64,000 nucleotides of DNA from Marinicella pacifica (lineage in GTDB: Bacteria; Pseudomonadota; Gammaproteobacteria; Xanthomonadales; Marinicellaceae), in assembly GCF_014636635.1 (NCBI RefSeq), contig NZ_BMEO01000003.1:186001-250000 (forward strand), read 5' to 3'. The notes below the pieces were generated by a model. The model ran no database searches, was not told the origin of the DNA, and saw only the letters and a program-made list of their open reading frames with translations. Numbering within the stretch: the first letter of the stretch is position 1; the number at the start of each line of letters is the position of its first letter. The position numbers and the translations under genes are program-made. Shown piece after piece: positions 1-6,876 of this stretch.

Positions 1-1251
1 TATTTCAACAAAAAATGGCGCACCGTATTGATAGGCGGAATGCGATACGGTGGACAAGCATTTTATGCTTTAGATGTAACAGACGGACCTTCCACAACGC
101 CAAAAGTACTTTGGGAGTTTACCGATGAAGATGATGCCGATATGGGATTTTCATACGGACAGGCCACCATAACCCGTGTGAGCAGTACCGGTGAGTGGGT
201 GGCCTTATTACCCAATGGCTACAACAACACCCAAAATTGGACGGAAGATCCGTCCAATCCAAATGATATCCATGTTTCAGGCAGTGGTAATGCGGTGTTG
301 TATGTTGTTCGATTGCGTGATGGTCAGTTGTTGGCTAAACTTAATACCGGCGAGGGTTCGCCAACCAATCCAAATGGTTTGGCTTCTGCTGTGGTTGTTG
401 ATTCCATATATGCGGATAAAACAGGCGCAACCGGAATTGGTCTGGATCAGGGCGGCGATTATGCCTATGCCGGTGATTTGTACGGAAACCTATGGCGTTT
501 TGACATGACCAGCCCGAATTATTCTGACTGGTCTTCTTCAATCACACGCTTGGTCAAAGCTAACAATATTAAGCATCGGCCAATTACCACCAGACCAGAA
601 GTGGTTGGAATTCCAAGAAGTTATCGCTCAAAGGAAAAAGATGTGATGGTGATGTTTGGTACCGGAAAATACATTGAAATACCCGATCGTTCCATTAATT
701 TACCGGCTGATCAGTATATGGTGGGTGTCATGGATGGCGTTACTTCACTAAATCAGAATTTATCAATCACCAGCAGTGATTTTGTTGAACAGTCTTTTAC
801 CACTAACGGTGGCATACGAACACTCTCAGATTACCCTGTTGATTTAATGACTAAAAAGGGCTGGAAGGTTAAGTTGCCGGAACAGGGCGAGCGTCTGGCC
901 AATCCGTTATCGATGTTAGCAAACCAAGTATTGATTGCTCCGACCACTGTTACGGCTGGTATAGATCCCTGTGAGGCCGGTGGGCGAAGCTGGATTTCTG
1001 CTTTTAACCCATTAACCGGCGGTACGCCAAGAGTGGGTAATATTTTCCGATTGAAAAATGGTGGTGTTGTAGAAACCGGAACCGGATTATTAATCAATGA
1101 TTTAATTATTGGTGGGGTCAATGTCTTAAAAGATCGGTTGGGTCAGGCATTTATTCCTATTGAAGGCACTGCGTCGTCACCAATTGATCCCATTGTTTTA
1201 AAAGGCTACAACTGGCGTCGCCGTAACTGGACAAATTTACTAACTGATTAA
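1..1251 (+). CDS. pilY1: PilY1-type type IV pilus tip adhesin, 3' end only
   Basis: The reading frame is open from the first base, so this is the last ~416 codons of a longer gene that begins outside the window. The segment resembles the C-terminal beta-propeller of PilY1: the blade-like phrase YAYAGDLYGNLWRFDM lies near bases 463-510 and MVMFGTGKYIEIPD near 645-680. PilY1 proteins (usually about 1000 residues or more) sit at or near the pilus tip, bind calcium and promote pilus extension and surface adhesion. A small exported protein and a pilin follow directly, as at the end of minor-pilin operons (fimT-pilV-pilW-pilX-pilY1-pilE). An internal TTG at 28 is not the true start. The family call is firm; the calcium site cannot be judged from this part. 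Confidence 0.9.
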   Translation, partial: YFNKKWRTVLIGGMRYGGQAFYALDVTDGPSTTPKVLWEFTDEDDADMGFSYGQATITRVSSTGEWVALLPNGYNNTQNWTEDPSNPNDIHVSGSGNAVLYVVRLRDGQLLAKLNTGEGSPTNPNGLASAVVVDSIYADKTGATGIGLDQGGDYAYAGDLYGNLWRFDMTSPNYSDWSSSITRLVKANNIKHRPITTRPEVVGIPRSYRSKEKDVMVMFGTGKYIEIPDRSINLPADQYMVGVMDGVTSLNQNLSITSSDFVEQSFTTNGGIRTLSDYPVDLMTKKGWKVKLPEQGERLANPLSMLANQVLIAPTTVTAGIDPCEAGGRSWISAFNPLTGGTPRVGNIFRLKNGGVVETGTGLLINDLIIGGVNVLKDRLGQAFIPIEGTASSPIDPIVLKGYNWRRRNWTNLLTD

Positions 1252-1260
1252 GGTATAATA

Positions 1261-1599
1261 ATGAATATGTCTATAAATAAAATAACTGCTATTTTCATGT
1301 TGACACTACTCTTGGCAACAGGTGTTTGTGCGCAAAACAAATCGCTCAGTCGGTTGGTTGAAGCTTCTTTACAAGAGGTGAATACAGCCAAGCAACAAGT
1401 TGTTTTTAACAACCAACGCTATCGTTATGAACCGGATTTGAAAAATGCCCTTTATCAAGATGAAGATGCCGGTAAACGGCTGGATATTTATGATTTGAAA
1501 GAAGGTGAAACTTATTTTTTTAATCTTTATCAGTCTAATACCGATCGCAATGACCAGTTTAAATTGATTTTTATCGCAAAAGAACCGCAGGCTGAATAA
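1261..1599 (+). CDS. small exported protein between pilY1 and pilE, function unknown
   Basis: A 112-residue protein with a clear signal peptide: hydrophobic core at about residues 9-23 ending VCAQ, so cleavage after VCA is likely. The mature part (~85 residues) is polar, has no cysteine and no motif I recognise. It starts 9 bases after the pilY1 stop and its stop overlaps the next ATG by one base (TAATG), so the three genes are probably co-translated. A small exported protein in this slot is likely a minor component or assembly factor of the pilus tip, but that rests on position alone. A second in-frame ATG at 1267 is an equally possible start. Confidence 0.75.
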   Translation: MNMSINKITAIFMLTLLLATGVCAQNKSLSRLVEASLQEVNTAKQQVVFNNQRYRYEPDLKNALYQDEDAGKRLDIYDLKEGETYFFNLYQSNTDRNDQFKLIFIAKEPQAE

Positions 1600-1997
1600 T
1601 GAAACACTTTAAATATAAAGGCTTTAGCTTAATTGAACTCTTGGTGGTGATTGCTATTGTGGCTATGCTGGCAGCTTATGCTATACCCAATTACCGACAA
1701 TATGTTTTAGAAAGCAGACGATCAGAAGCACAAAATCGCTTATTGGAAGTCGCCGGTATGTTTGAAAAATATTATGCCAACACCAACCGTTACCCCGGGG
1801 GGCTAACAGGGGGTGGTAACAATCTCGATTTGGATTCTGGTTATCTGACCTGGGAAAACTACCAAATAACGGCTGCCACCGGAGGCGGCTGGACCCTAAC
1901 GGCTACGGCCATCGGCGGCCAGGCCCAAGATAGCGAATGTCCAACCATCAACTACAATAATTTAGGTCAGAAAACACCGCTTAACTGTTGGCAGTAA
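1599..1997 (+). CDS. pilE: type IV pilin, PilE-like (minor pilin)
   Basis: A 132-residue prepilin. The class III leader ends at Gly8, followed by FSLIELLVVIAIVAMLAAYA: cleavage and N-methylation would give a mature Phe1 with the conserved Glu5, and the hydrophobic helix that is first a membrane anchor and then the pilus core. Cys114 and Cys130 can form the C-terminal D-loop disulfide typical of pilins. The variable middle is rich in Gly and Thr. Its ATG overlaps the previous stop by one base and a hairpin terminator follows. The short length and position behind pilY1 fit a PilE-like minor pilin rather than the major subunit, although the two cannot be separated from sequence alone. Confidence 0.9.
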   Translation: MKHFKYKGFSLIELLVVIAIVAMLAAYAIPNYRQYVLESRRSEAQNRLLEVAGMFEKYYANTNRYPGGLTGGGNNLDLDSGYLTWENYQITAATGGGWTLTATAIGGQAQDSECPTINYNNLGQKTPLNCWQ

Positions 1998-2015
1998 ATG
2001 AGATAGTCTGCTGTG

Positions 2016-2042
2016 AGGGCGGTTTAATACCGCCCTTCTTTT
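2016..2042. terminator. hairpin terminator between pilE and smpB
   Basis: Perfect 8-bp stem AGGGCGGT / ACCGCCCT (2016-2023 and 2029-2036) with a 5-base loop and a T-rich tail on the plus strand. The smpB stop codon (2024-2026 on the minus strand) lies inside the loop, so the same hairpin may also end smpB transcripts. It mainly serves the pilus operon. Confidence 0.75.
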
Positions 2043-2497
2043 AAGATGCGTTGTTTCTGACGGTTCCAGTCTTTTTCCTTACTGGCGGCGCGTTTGTCGT
2101 GAAGTTTCTTGCCTTGTGCCAAAATAAGTTTTAACTTCACTTTGCCTTTTTTCCAGTACAGACTTCTGGCCACCAGGGTCAGACCTTTGCGTTCGACTGC
2201 GCCAATTAAATAGTCGATTTCACTTTTATGTAGCAGCAATTTTTTAAGCCGGTTACTGTCAGGAACTATGTGGGTTGAGGCGGTATCGAGCGGGGTGATG
2301 TGACAGTTGGTTAAAAACACTTCGCCTAGTTTAATATAGACATAGCTTTCAGCTAAACTAACTTTTCCCGCGCGCAGCGCTTTGACCTCCCAGCCTTGCA
2401 GTTCCAGACCGGCTTCAAATTCCTCAATAAAATGGTATTCGTGTGAGGCTTTTTTATTGACAATGATGGTGTTATTGTTTTTCTTTGCTTTAGCCAT
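2024..2497 (-). CDS. smpB: SsrA-binding protein SmpB
   Basis: A 157-residue protein, the usual family length. It carries the N-terminal block KKASHEYHFIEEFEAG and the GWEVKALRAGKVSL segment of the OB-fold, then the basic C-terminal tail around KKLHDKRAASKEKDW that becomes helical in the ribosomal decoding site. SmpB binds tmRNA and brings it to stalled ribosomes for trans-translation. The tmRNA gene itself is not in this window. The gene is divergent from ratA across an 86-base gap, the common gammaproteobacterial arrangement. The ATG at 2497 agrees with the conserved N terminus. Confidence 0.97.
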   Translation of the reverse strand: MAKAKKNNNTIIVNKKASHEYHFIEEFEAGLELQGWEVKALRAGKVSLAESYVYIKLGEVFLTNCHITPLDTASTHIVPDSNRLKKLLLHKSEIDYLIGAVERKGLTLVARSLYWKKGKVKLKLILAQGKKLHDKRAASKEKDWNRQKQRILKEGRY

Positions 2498-2583
2498 AAA
2501 TTAAATATTGTGTTCCCGGGTTCTGTTAAAATACCGCCTTAATTTTACCAAATTAGTCACGTTAAGCGACGATTTCAAGCAAA

Positions 2584-3024
2584 ATGACTGAGATTATCAA
2601 ATCTGCCATTGTACCGTATAGCGCCCATGATATGCGGCAGTTGGTCAATAATGTACCGGCTTATCCGGAGTTTTTGAAATGGTGCGAGCATGGCTATATT
2701 CTGGATTCTTTTGCATCGGGCTATGAAGCAGGTATGCTGGTTAAAATCAAAGGCATACGGGTGGATTTCAGCACTGTGAACACCTTGATTGATGATGTTG
2801 ATTTTTTGGCGGTGGCCATGACATTATCCAAAGGACCATTTCGTCGCTTGCAGGGTTATTGGCGATTTATTCACTTATCCGAATTGGGCTCTAAGGTCCA
2901 ACTGGAATTGTCTTACGAAATTAAATCAAAAATGATTGGCCGCATGTTTGCCAAAGGCTTTGATCAGGTGGCTTCACAACTGGTCAGTGATTTTGTTCGA
3001 CGCGCCGGAGATGTGTATGCTTAA
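2584..3024 (+). CDS. ratA: RatA/Coq10-like START-domain protein
   Basis: A 146-residue single-domain protein of the polyketide cyclase/START superfamily, close in length to E. coli RatA (158). The conserved opening, in which the chain reads VPYSAHDMRQLVNNVPAYPEF, runs from about residue 10 to 30, and PFRRLQGYWRF lies near 85-96. E. coli RatA was described as blocking 70S ribosome assembly; mitochondrial Coq10 homologues bind ubiquinone, and a respiratory-quinone role is at least as plausible here. It overlaps rnfH downstream and diverges from smpB, the standard neighbourhood. The family is certain; the toxin label should be treated cautiously. Confidence 0.93.
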   Translation: MTEIIKSAIVPYSAHDMRQLVNNVPAYPEFLKWCEHGYILDSFASGYEAGMLVKIKGIRVDFSTVNTLIDDVDFLAVAMTLSKGPFRRLQGYWRFIHLSELGSKVQLELSYEIKSKMIGRMFAKGFDQVASQLVSDFVRRAGDVYA

Positions 3025-3298
3025 TATTGAAGTGATTTATGCCACACCCGAGCAACAGAAAATGATTGAATTGGTGGTTAAACCCGGCACCACAATTGGA
3101 CAAGCCATCGAGCAATCTGGTGTCATGACGCAATATCCGGAGATTGATTTGGCCAGGAATAAGGTGGGTATTTATAGCCAGGTAAAGCCTTTAGATTATG
3201 TCCTCAAGACCGGTGACCGAATCGAGATTTACCGTCCGCTGATTGCTGATCCAAAAGTCAAGCGGCGAGAAAAAGCCGAGCAGAATAAAACAAAATAG
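3017..3298 (+). CDS. rnfH: RnfH family ubiquitin-fold protein
   Basis: A ~94-residue beta-grasp protein starting MLNIEVIYATPEQQ, with the family phrases TIGQAIEQSGV and GDRIEIYRPLIADPK followed by a lysine/arginine-rich tail. I chose the ATG at 3017 over longer options because the family begins at this point; the in-frame ATG at 3011 would add two residues. Both overlap the end of ratA (stop 3022-3024), which indicates translational coupling. RnfH is a member of the ThiS/MoaD/ubiquitin-like superfamily without a diglycine tail and its role is not established. The ratA-rnfH pair is widespread in gammaproteobacteria. Confidence 0.92.
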   Translation: MLNIEVIYATPEQQKMIELVVKPGTTIGQAIEQSGVMTQYPEIDLARNKVGIYSQVKPLDYVLKTGDRIEIYRPLIADPKVKRREKAEQNKTK

Positions 3299-3462
3299 CT
3301 TGGATTTGTTTTTTTGAACCACAAAGTTAGCCAAGTATTGGCAAATGACACAAATTATTAATTATTTATATTTACCTTGTGAACATTGTGCTTACTTCAT
3401 GTTAATTTTGATTAATTTTATGATAGTTATTAAGTAATCAGGCTCAGTCTTAAAGCCGCTGG

Positions 3463-3509
3463 ATACCGGCCTGCGCCGGTATTGCGGTGCGATGCTTCGC
3501 ATCAGCACC
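3463..3509. repeat. REP-like double hairpin, copy 1 (behind bamE)
   Basis: Two stem-loops in a row. The first is ATACCGGC-CTGC-GCCGGTAT (8-bp perfect stem, 3463-3482). The second is GGTGCGATGC-TTC-GCATC-a-GCACC (3486-3509, one bulged A). The first hairpin and the TGCGGTG linker recur almost exactly at 5725-5770. Both copies end 0-4 bases from the stop codon of a minus-strand gene, so they may act as 3'-end stability or termination elements. The first hairpin resembles the widespread GGATnCCGGCCTGCGCC REP-type family. Confidence 0.85.
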
Positions 3510-3513
3510 TTAT

Positions 3514-3837
3514 CTACTCTTTTTCGTCCTCTGGGAAATAATTACCTTCGGTTCTGACCAGTTCATTGTCTTCAAAATATAAAGTCAGTTTTTTAAGTTT
3601 TTTAAACTTGCCTTTGACTTTAGAAGTGTTGATATAATCCCATCGATCCTGGTTAAAGGGGTCAGCGATGGCCGGTGTGCCTAAGATTATGGCCACTTGT
3701 TTTTTGCTCATGCCGGGCTTAATTTCGTTGATATCCTCTTGTTTGAGAATATTGCCCTGTTGAATCGGGGTTTTATAACAAGCCGATAAACTCAGTAAAA
3801 CAGACAGCAGAATAATTTTGATGGAAATACTTTTCAT
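3514..3837 (-). CDS. bamE: outer membrane assembly lipoprotein BamE (SmpA/OmlA)
   Basis: A 107-residue lipoprotein. The signal peptide ends in a lipobox, LSAC with Cys20, so the mature protein is lipid-anchored and expected at the inner face of the outer membrane. The SmpA/OmlA domain follows, with INEIKPGMSKKQVAIILGTP at about residues 37-56 and DRWDYI near 65-69. BamE is a small subunit of the BAM complex, which inserts beta-barrel proteins. It is divergent from fur, a frequent arrangement in gammaproteobacteria. The length is normal and nothing appears to be missing. Confidence 0.96.
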   Translation of the reverse strand: MKSISIKIILLSVLLSLSACYKTPIQQGNILKQEDINEIKPGMSKKQVAIILGTPAIADPFNQDRWDYINTSKVKGKFKKLKKLTLYFEDNELVRTEGNYFPEDEKE

Positions 3838-3907
3838 GGGTAATTATGTCCAAATTTGTGTGCCAAATGATACAATAAATTCAATTAAATAACAGTTAAA
3901 AATTAAC

Positions 3908-4309
3908 ATGTCGAAAAATGAAATAAAAGAAGCCGGCTTAAAAGTCACTTTGCCCAGGCTGCAGATTTTAGAATTTCTCACTGCCAATAAAGGTAAGCAC
4001 TATACAGCAGAAGATTTATTCACCGAAATGAAACTGGCCGATCAGGATTTAGGTCTGGCAACCATTTACCGTGTGTTAAATCAGTTTGAAACGGCCGGGC
4101 TGGTAATGAAGCACCAGTTTGAAGAAAATCAGGCGGTGTTTGAGATTGATACCGGCGAACACCATGATCATATGGTGGATATCGACAGCGGCAAAGTGGT
4201 GGAATTTTATGATGAGAATCTGGAAAAGTTACAAGAGAAAATTGCCGATGAACATGGTTATGATTTAATTGATCATAAGATGGTTCTTTATGTGAAAAAG
4301 AAAAAATGA
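3908..4309 (+). CDS. fur: ferric uptake regulator Fur
   Basis: A 133-residue Fur protein. The N-terminal winged helix (1-82) contains [14 protein letters not shown] and [16 protein letters not shown]; the dimerisation part carries the metal-binding [16 protein letters not shown] block (about 90-105) and a C-terminal [12 protein letters not shown]. Fur represses iron-uptake genes when loaded with Fe2+. The protein contains no cysteine at all, so the CxxC structural zinc site of E. coli Fur (CLDCGK) is replaced by DIDSGK. As I recall, Pseudomonas-type Fur also lacks this site, so this does not imply loss of function. Promoter region shared with divergent bamE. Confidence 0.96.
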   Translation: MSKNEIKEAGLKVTLPRLQILEFLTANKGKHYTAEDLFTEMKLADQDLGLATIYRVLNQFETAGLVMKHQFEENQAVFEIDTGEHHDHMVDIDSGKVVEFYDENLEKLQEKIADEHGYDLIDHKMVLYVKKKK

Positions 4310-4322
4310 CAGTAGAATAGAT

Positions 4323-4682
4323 ATGGATATTTATAAAGAATTTTATTTAGAGTCAGCGCACTGGCTGCCGAATGTTCCTGATGGTCATAAATGTGGTCGC
4401 TTACATGGTCATTCATTTAAGGTTATCATCACAGTGTCCGGTGTGCCCGGTAATGACAGTGGTTGGATTATTGATTTTGCGGATATAAAGGCTGCATTTA
4501 AGCCAATTTTTGAACAACTGGACCACCAGTGTCTCAATCATGTCAAAGACCTTGAGAACCCAACCAGTGAGCGTTTAGCACAATGGATTTGGCGTGAGTT
4601 AAAGCCTCAGTTACCACAACTGTCACAGGTGGAAGTCTGTGAAACCTGCACCTCCGGCTGTATCTATCGGGGCGAGGATTAA
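4323..4682 (+). CDS. queD: 6-carboxy-5,6,7,8-tetrahydropterin synthase QueD
   Basis: A 119-residue protein of the PTPS/QueD family. It makes 6-carboxytetrahydropterin from dihydroneopterin triphosphate, the second step from GTP to the queuosine precursor preQ0. The zinc-binding histidines are seen in ESAHWLPN and GRLHGHSF, the catalytic Cys in HKCGRLHGH (residues ~23-31), and the late LDHQCLN and E-V-C-E-T motifs complete the fold. It starts 13 bases after fur. Other queuosine genes (queC, queE, queF) are not nearby, so the fur-queD pairing is positional only. Confidence 0.95.
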   Translation: MDIYKEFYLESAHWLPNVPDGHKCGRLHGHSFKVIITVSGVPGNDSGWIIDFADIKAAFKPIFEQLDHQCLNHVKDLENPTSERLAQWIWRELKPQLPQLSQVEVCETCTSGCIYRGED

Positions 4683-4708
4683 AAATCAAAAAAAGCTGTT
4701 GATTTTAA

Positions 4709-4737
4709 TTGACTATCTTTCGATAAATGATGATAAT
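4709..4737 (+). promoter_or_regulatory. sigma-70 promoter of the tRNA cluster
   Basis: TTGACT (4709-4714), a 17-base spacer, and GATAAT (4732-4737), ending 15 bases before tRNA-Ala. This is the clearest consensus-like promoter I can point to in the window and probably drives all three tRNA genes. Confidence 0.7.
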
Positions 4738-4752
4738 ACGCAACCTCTTTGT

Positions 4753-4828
4753 GGGGCTATAGCTCAGCTGGGAGAGCGCAACACTGGCAGTGTTGAGGTC
4801 AGCGGTTCGATCCCGCTTAGCTCCACCA
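4753..4828 (+). tRNA. tRNA-Ala (anticodon GGC)
   Basis: A 76-base cloverleaf with encoded CCA. The acceptor stem GGGGCTA pairs with TAGCTCC (one G-T pair), the D-loop contains AGCTCAGCTGGGAGAGC, the anticodon stem-loop is CAACA-CTGGCAG-TGTTG giving anticodon GGC, and the T-loop is GGTTCGATC. It reads alanine GCC/GCT codons and is the first gene of a three-tRNA cluster. Confidence 0.96.
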
Positions 4829-4856
4829 ACAAAGAGATTTAAAATAATGTCCTTGC

Positions 4857-4932
4857 GTCCCCTTCGTCTAGTGGCCTAGGACTCCGCCCTTTCACGGCGG
4901 CAACAGGGGTTCGAGTCCCCTAGGGGACGCCA
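4857..4932 (+). tRNA. tRNA-Glu (anticodon TTC), copy 1
   Basis: A 76-base cloverleaf with encoded CCA. The acceptor stem is GTCCCCT / AGGGGAC, the anticodon stem-loop is CCGCC-CTTTCAC-GGCGG giving TTC, and the T-arm is AGGGGTTCGAGTCCCCT. It is identical across its length to the copy at 4989-5064. It lies 28 bases after tRNA-Ala and is probably processed from the same transcript. Confidence 0.96.
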
Positions 4933-4988
4933 TCTTTGAGTAGCCGAGACTCGAAGACTCTCAATCAAACAATCGGAAATGTTCTTGT

Positions 4989-5064
4989 GTCCCCTTCGTC
5001 TAGTGGCCTAGGACTCCGCCCTTTCACGGCGGCAACAGGGGTTCGAGTCCCCTAGGGGACGCCA
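4989..5064 (+). tRNA. tRNA-Glu (anticodon TTC), copy 2
   Basis: Sequence-identical to the copy at 4857-4932, with a 56-base spacer between them. The tandem duplication presumably raises tRNA-Glu dosage. A 151-bp tandem repeat begins 26 bases downstream, so this locus has amplified both a tRNA and its 3' flank. Confidence 0.96.
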
Positions 5065-5090
5065 CTGAGAACAAATTTGAAGGTGAATCT

Positions 5091-5423
5091 CTGCGTTGCA
5101 GATGAATTCTGAGACGGTCACGGACTTGGTCGTCCGCTCCCGCCTTCATAATCCCTCTGCGCCTTGATCTCCACCTCCAAATTTGCTCTCAGCTCCAGTT
5201 TTGAATGCAGCTATAATTTCAGAAATGATCGATATGGTTTTCTGCGTTGCAGATGAATTCTGAGACGGTCACGGACTTGGTCGTCCGCTCCCGCCTTCAT
5301 AATCCCTCTGCGCCTTGATCTCCACTTCCAAATTTGTTCTCAGCTCCAATTTTGAATGCAGCTATAATTTCAGAAATGAACGATATAGTTTTCTGCGTTG
5401 CAGAGTTGTTCTGAGACGCTCAC
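5091..5423. repeat. 151-bp tandem repeat, two full copies and a 31-base third
   Basis: Copies start with CTGCGTTGCAG at 5091, 5242 and 5393, exactly 151 bases apart. By eye the two full copies (5091-5241, 5242-5392) differ at about five positions, all in the second half; the third breaks off after ~31 similar bases. Each unit contains a small hairpin CGGAC-ttggtc-GTCCG. The sequence just before the first unit (5065-5085, CTGAGAACAAATTTGAAGG) is inverted at 5172-5192 and 5323-5343, so the array could fold into larger stem-loops. Nothing here looks like translated sequence, and its function is unknown. Confidence 0.85.
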
Positions 5424-5724
5424 ATTTCAGAAGACTGATGACAGCGGTCATAAAACAGATTTTTCATATATCCTTAACAAAATAATTTTCAGGGATTGTT
5501 AAATTTGAAGCCAGTTGTATTTCGGACTATGGCAAGAAGCCACAATATTTTTTATTCTGTCTTCAGTCCTCTGTCATCTGACCTGTGTCCTTTGTGCGCT
5601 CTTTGTGTCTCTGTGGTTTTCTTTTTATTCTATTCATCACAGTTCAATAGGCTTTCCACAATGTGCATGAGGGGAGTGATTTAATTAGTTTTTGATGAGT
5701 TAGGTCTATTCTGAAAGACGCTTG

Positions 5725-5770
5725 ATACCGGCCTGCGCCGGTATTGCGGTGTGATGCGTCGCATCACACC
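5725..5770. repeat. REP-like double hairpin, copy 2 (behind ispB)
   Basis: ATACCGGC-CTGC-GCCGGTAT (5725-5744) is followed after three bases by a perfect 10-bp stem GGTGTGATGC-GTC-GCATCACACC (5748-5770). The next base starts the minus-strand stop codon of ispB. In the second stem two bases differ from copy 1 in ways that keep pairing, which suggests selection on the RNA fold. Confidence 0.87.
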
Positions 5771-6754
5771 TTAGTTGTTTCGTTGCCAGGTGTAGTCACA
5801 GAGGAACAGTAGGGCTTGTTTGGCTTGGCTGTCTGGTAATTCTGAGAGGCATTGGGCGGCTTGTTGGGCTTTGGATTGGGCTTGTTGTTGGGTGTATTCG
5901 ATGGCTTTGGAGTCTATAACTAATTGTCTTAATGCCATGAAGTCAGCGGCTGTTGGGTCACTTAATGCTTGGCTGACGGCTTGCTTTTGTAGTTTTGTGC
6001 CGTTTTTAAGCAGATAAATCAGGGGTAAGGTGAGTTTGCCTTCCTGAAAGTCGTCACCTATATTTTTGCCCAAGGCGTCGTCTTCGGCGGTGTAATCCAG
6101 GACATCGTCGGCGATTTGGAAAGCGGATCCCAGTAACATACCAAATTGTGCCATTTGTTGTCGTTGGTGAACTGAAGTGGCGGTGATAATCGCAATGAGT
6201 TCACAGGCGGCTTCGAATAATTTGGCGGTTTTGTTGGCAATAATTTGATAGTAATTGTCTTCGGTGAGTGTTTGATCGCCGATACTGAGAAGCTGTTGGA
6301 CTTCGCCTTCTGAAATGGTGTTGGTGGCTTTTGACATCACTGACATGACATCCATGCTGTCGGCAGTGACCATCATTTTAAAGGATTTTGAATACAGGTA
6401 ATCACCCACCAGAACGCTGGCGGCATTACCCCAGATTTCATGGGAAGTTTTCTCGCCACGTCGCCGGTCTGATTCGTCCACCACATCATCATGGAGTAAA
6501 GTGGCGGTGTGAATCATTTCCACCACCGCCGCTAAATTGATGTGTTGGTTGCCTGAATAGTCTAATGCGCGGGCCAAGAGCATCATAATCACCGGTCGCA
6601 GGCGTTTACCGCCATTATTAATGATATAGCGACCAATCTGGTTAATTAAAATGACTTCCGAATTGAGCTGTTGGGTTAAATGCTGATTTACCTGTTGCAT
6701 ATCAGAAGACGTGAATGCCAATACATCCTCAAGGCAGCTTATTTGTCCGGTCAT
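5771..6754 (-). CDS. ispB: octaprenyl (polyprenyl) diphosphate synthase IspB
   Basis: A 327-residue trans-prenyltransferase, close to E. coli IspB (323). The first aspartate-rich motif DDVVD is at 89-93, followed by RRRG; the second, DDVLD, is at 216-220; GGKRLRP lies at 48-54. It condenses farnesyl diphosphate with isopentenyl diphosphate to make the long side chain of ubiquinone. Chain length (C40 or other) cannot be read from the motifs. In E. coli ispB neighbours rplU-rpmA-obgE; here it stands alone, divergent from an MFS transporter. A REP-like double hairpin abuts its stop codon and may protect or end its mRNA. Confidence 0.95.
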   Translation of the reverse strand: MTGQISCLEDVLAFTSSDMQQVNQHLTQQLNSEVILINQIGRYIINNGGKRLRPVIMMLLARALDYSGNQHINLAAVVEMIHTATLLHDDVVDESDRRRGEKTSHEIWGNAASVLVGDYLYSKSFKMMVTADSMDVMSVMSKATNTISEGEVQQLLSIGDQTLTEDNYYQIIANKTAKLFEAACELIAIITATSVHQRQQMAQFGMLLGSAFQIADDVLDYTAEDDALGKNIGDDFQEGKLTLPLIYLLKNGTKLQKQAVSQALSDPTAADFMALRQLVIDSKAIEYTQQQAQSKAQQAAQCLSELPDSQAKQALLFLCDYTWQRNN

Positions 6755-6876
6755 TGTGGGTTTTAAATTGTCAAAGAAGCGTTATTATAATCAACCGTTG
6801 GCGTGATAAACAGATGATTTTTCCCTGATAAACCAAGAGTGGTCAAATTCCTCTTCAGCGGGTAAAATGCACCGCC

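Larger units (their letters stand above)
5065..5770. other. 706-base gene-free region behind the tRNA cluster
   Basis: I see no credible gene here. A 62-codon open frame at 5496-5684 has no family resemblance and is built partly from repeat sequence. The stretch holds the 151-bp tandem repeat (5091 to ~5423), an arm of the CTTTGTGTCTCTGTGG-type repeat at about 5588-5618, and the second REP-like double hairpin (5725-5770) touching the ispB stop codon. Confidence 0.7.

Noticed and set aside
2584-3298. ratA-rnfH as a toxin-antitoxin system
   Set aside because: The pair is a conserved housekeeping neighbourhood in gammaproteobacteria; RnfH lacks antitoxin features and Coq10-like function for RatA is at least as likely.
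4720-4740. Fur-box-like sequence GATAAATGATGATAAT near the tRNA promoter
   Set aside because: It overlaps a good -10 element of the tRNA promoter; resemblance comes from the A+T-rich promoter and a Fur site before tRNA genes is unlikely.
4639-4842. Open frame overlapping the end of queD and tRNA-Ala
   Set aside because: It reads through the tRNA gene and is out of frame with queD; chance frame.
5496-5684. 62-codon open frame behind the tRNA region
   Set aside because: Composition is dominated by repeat sequence (CTTTGTGTCTCTGTGG type) and no homologous family is apparent.
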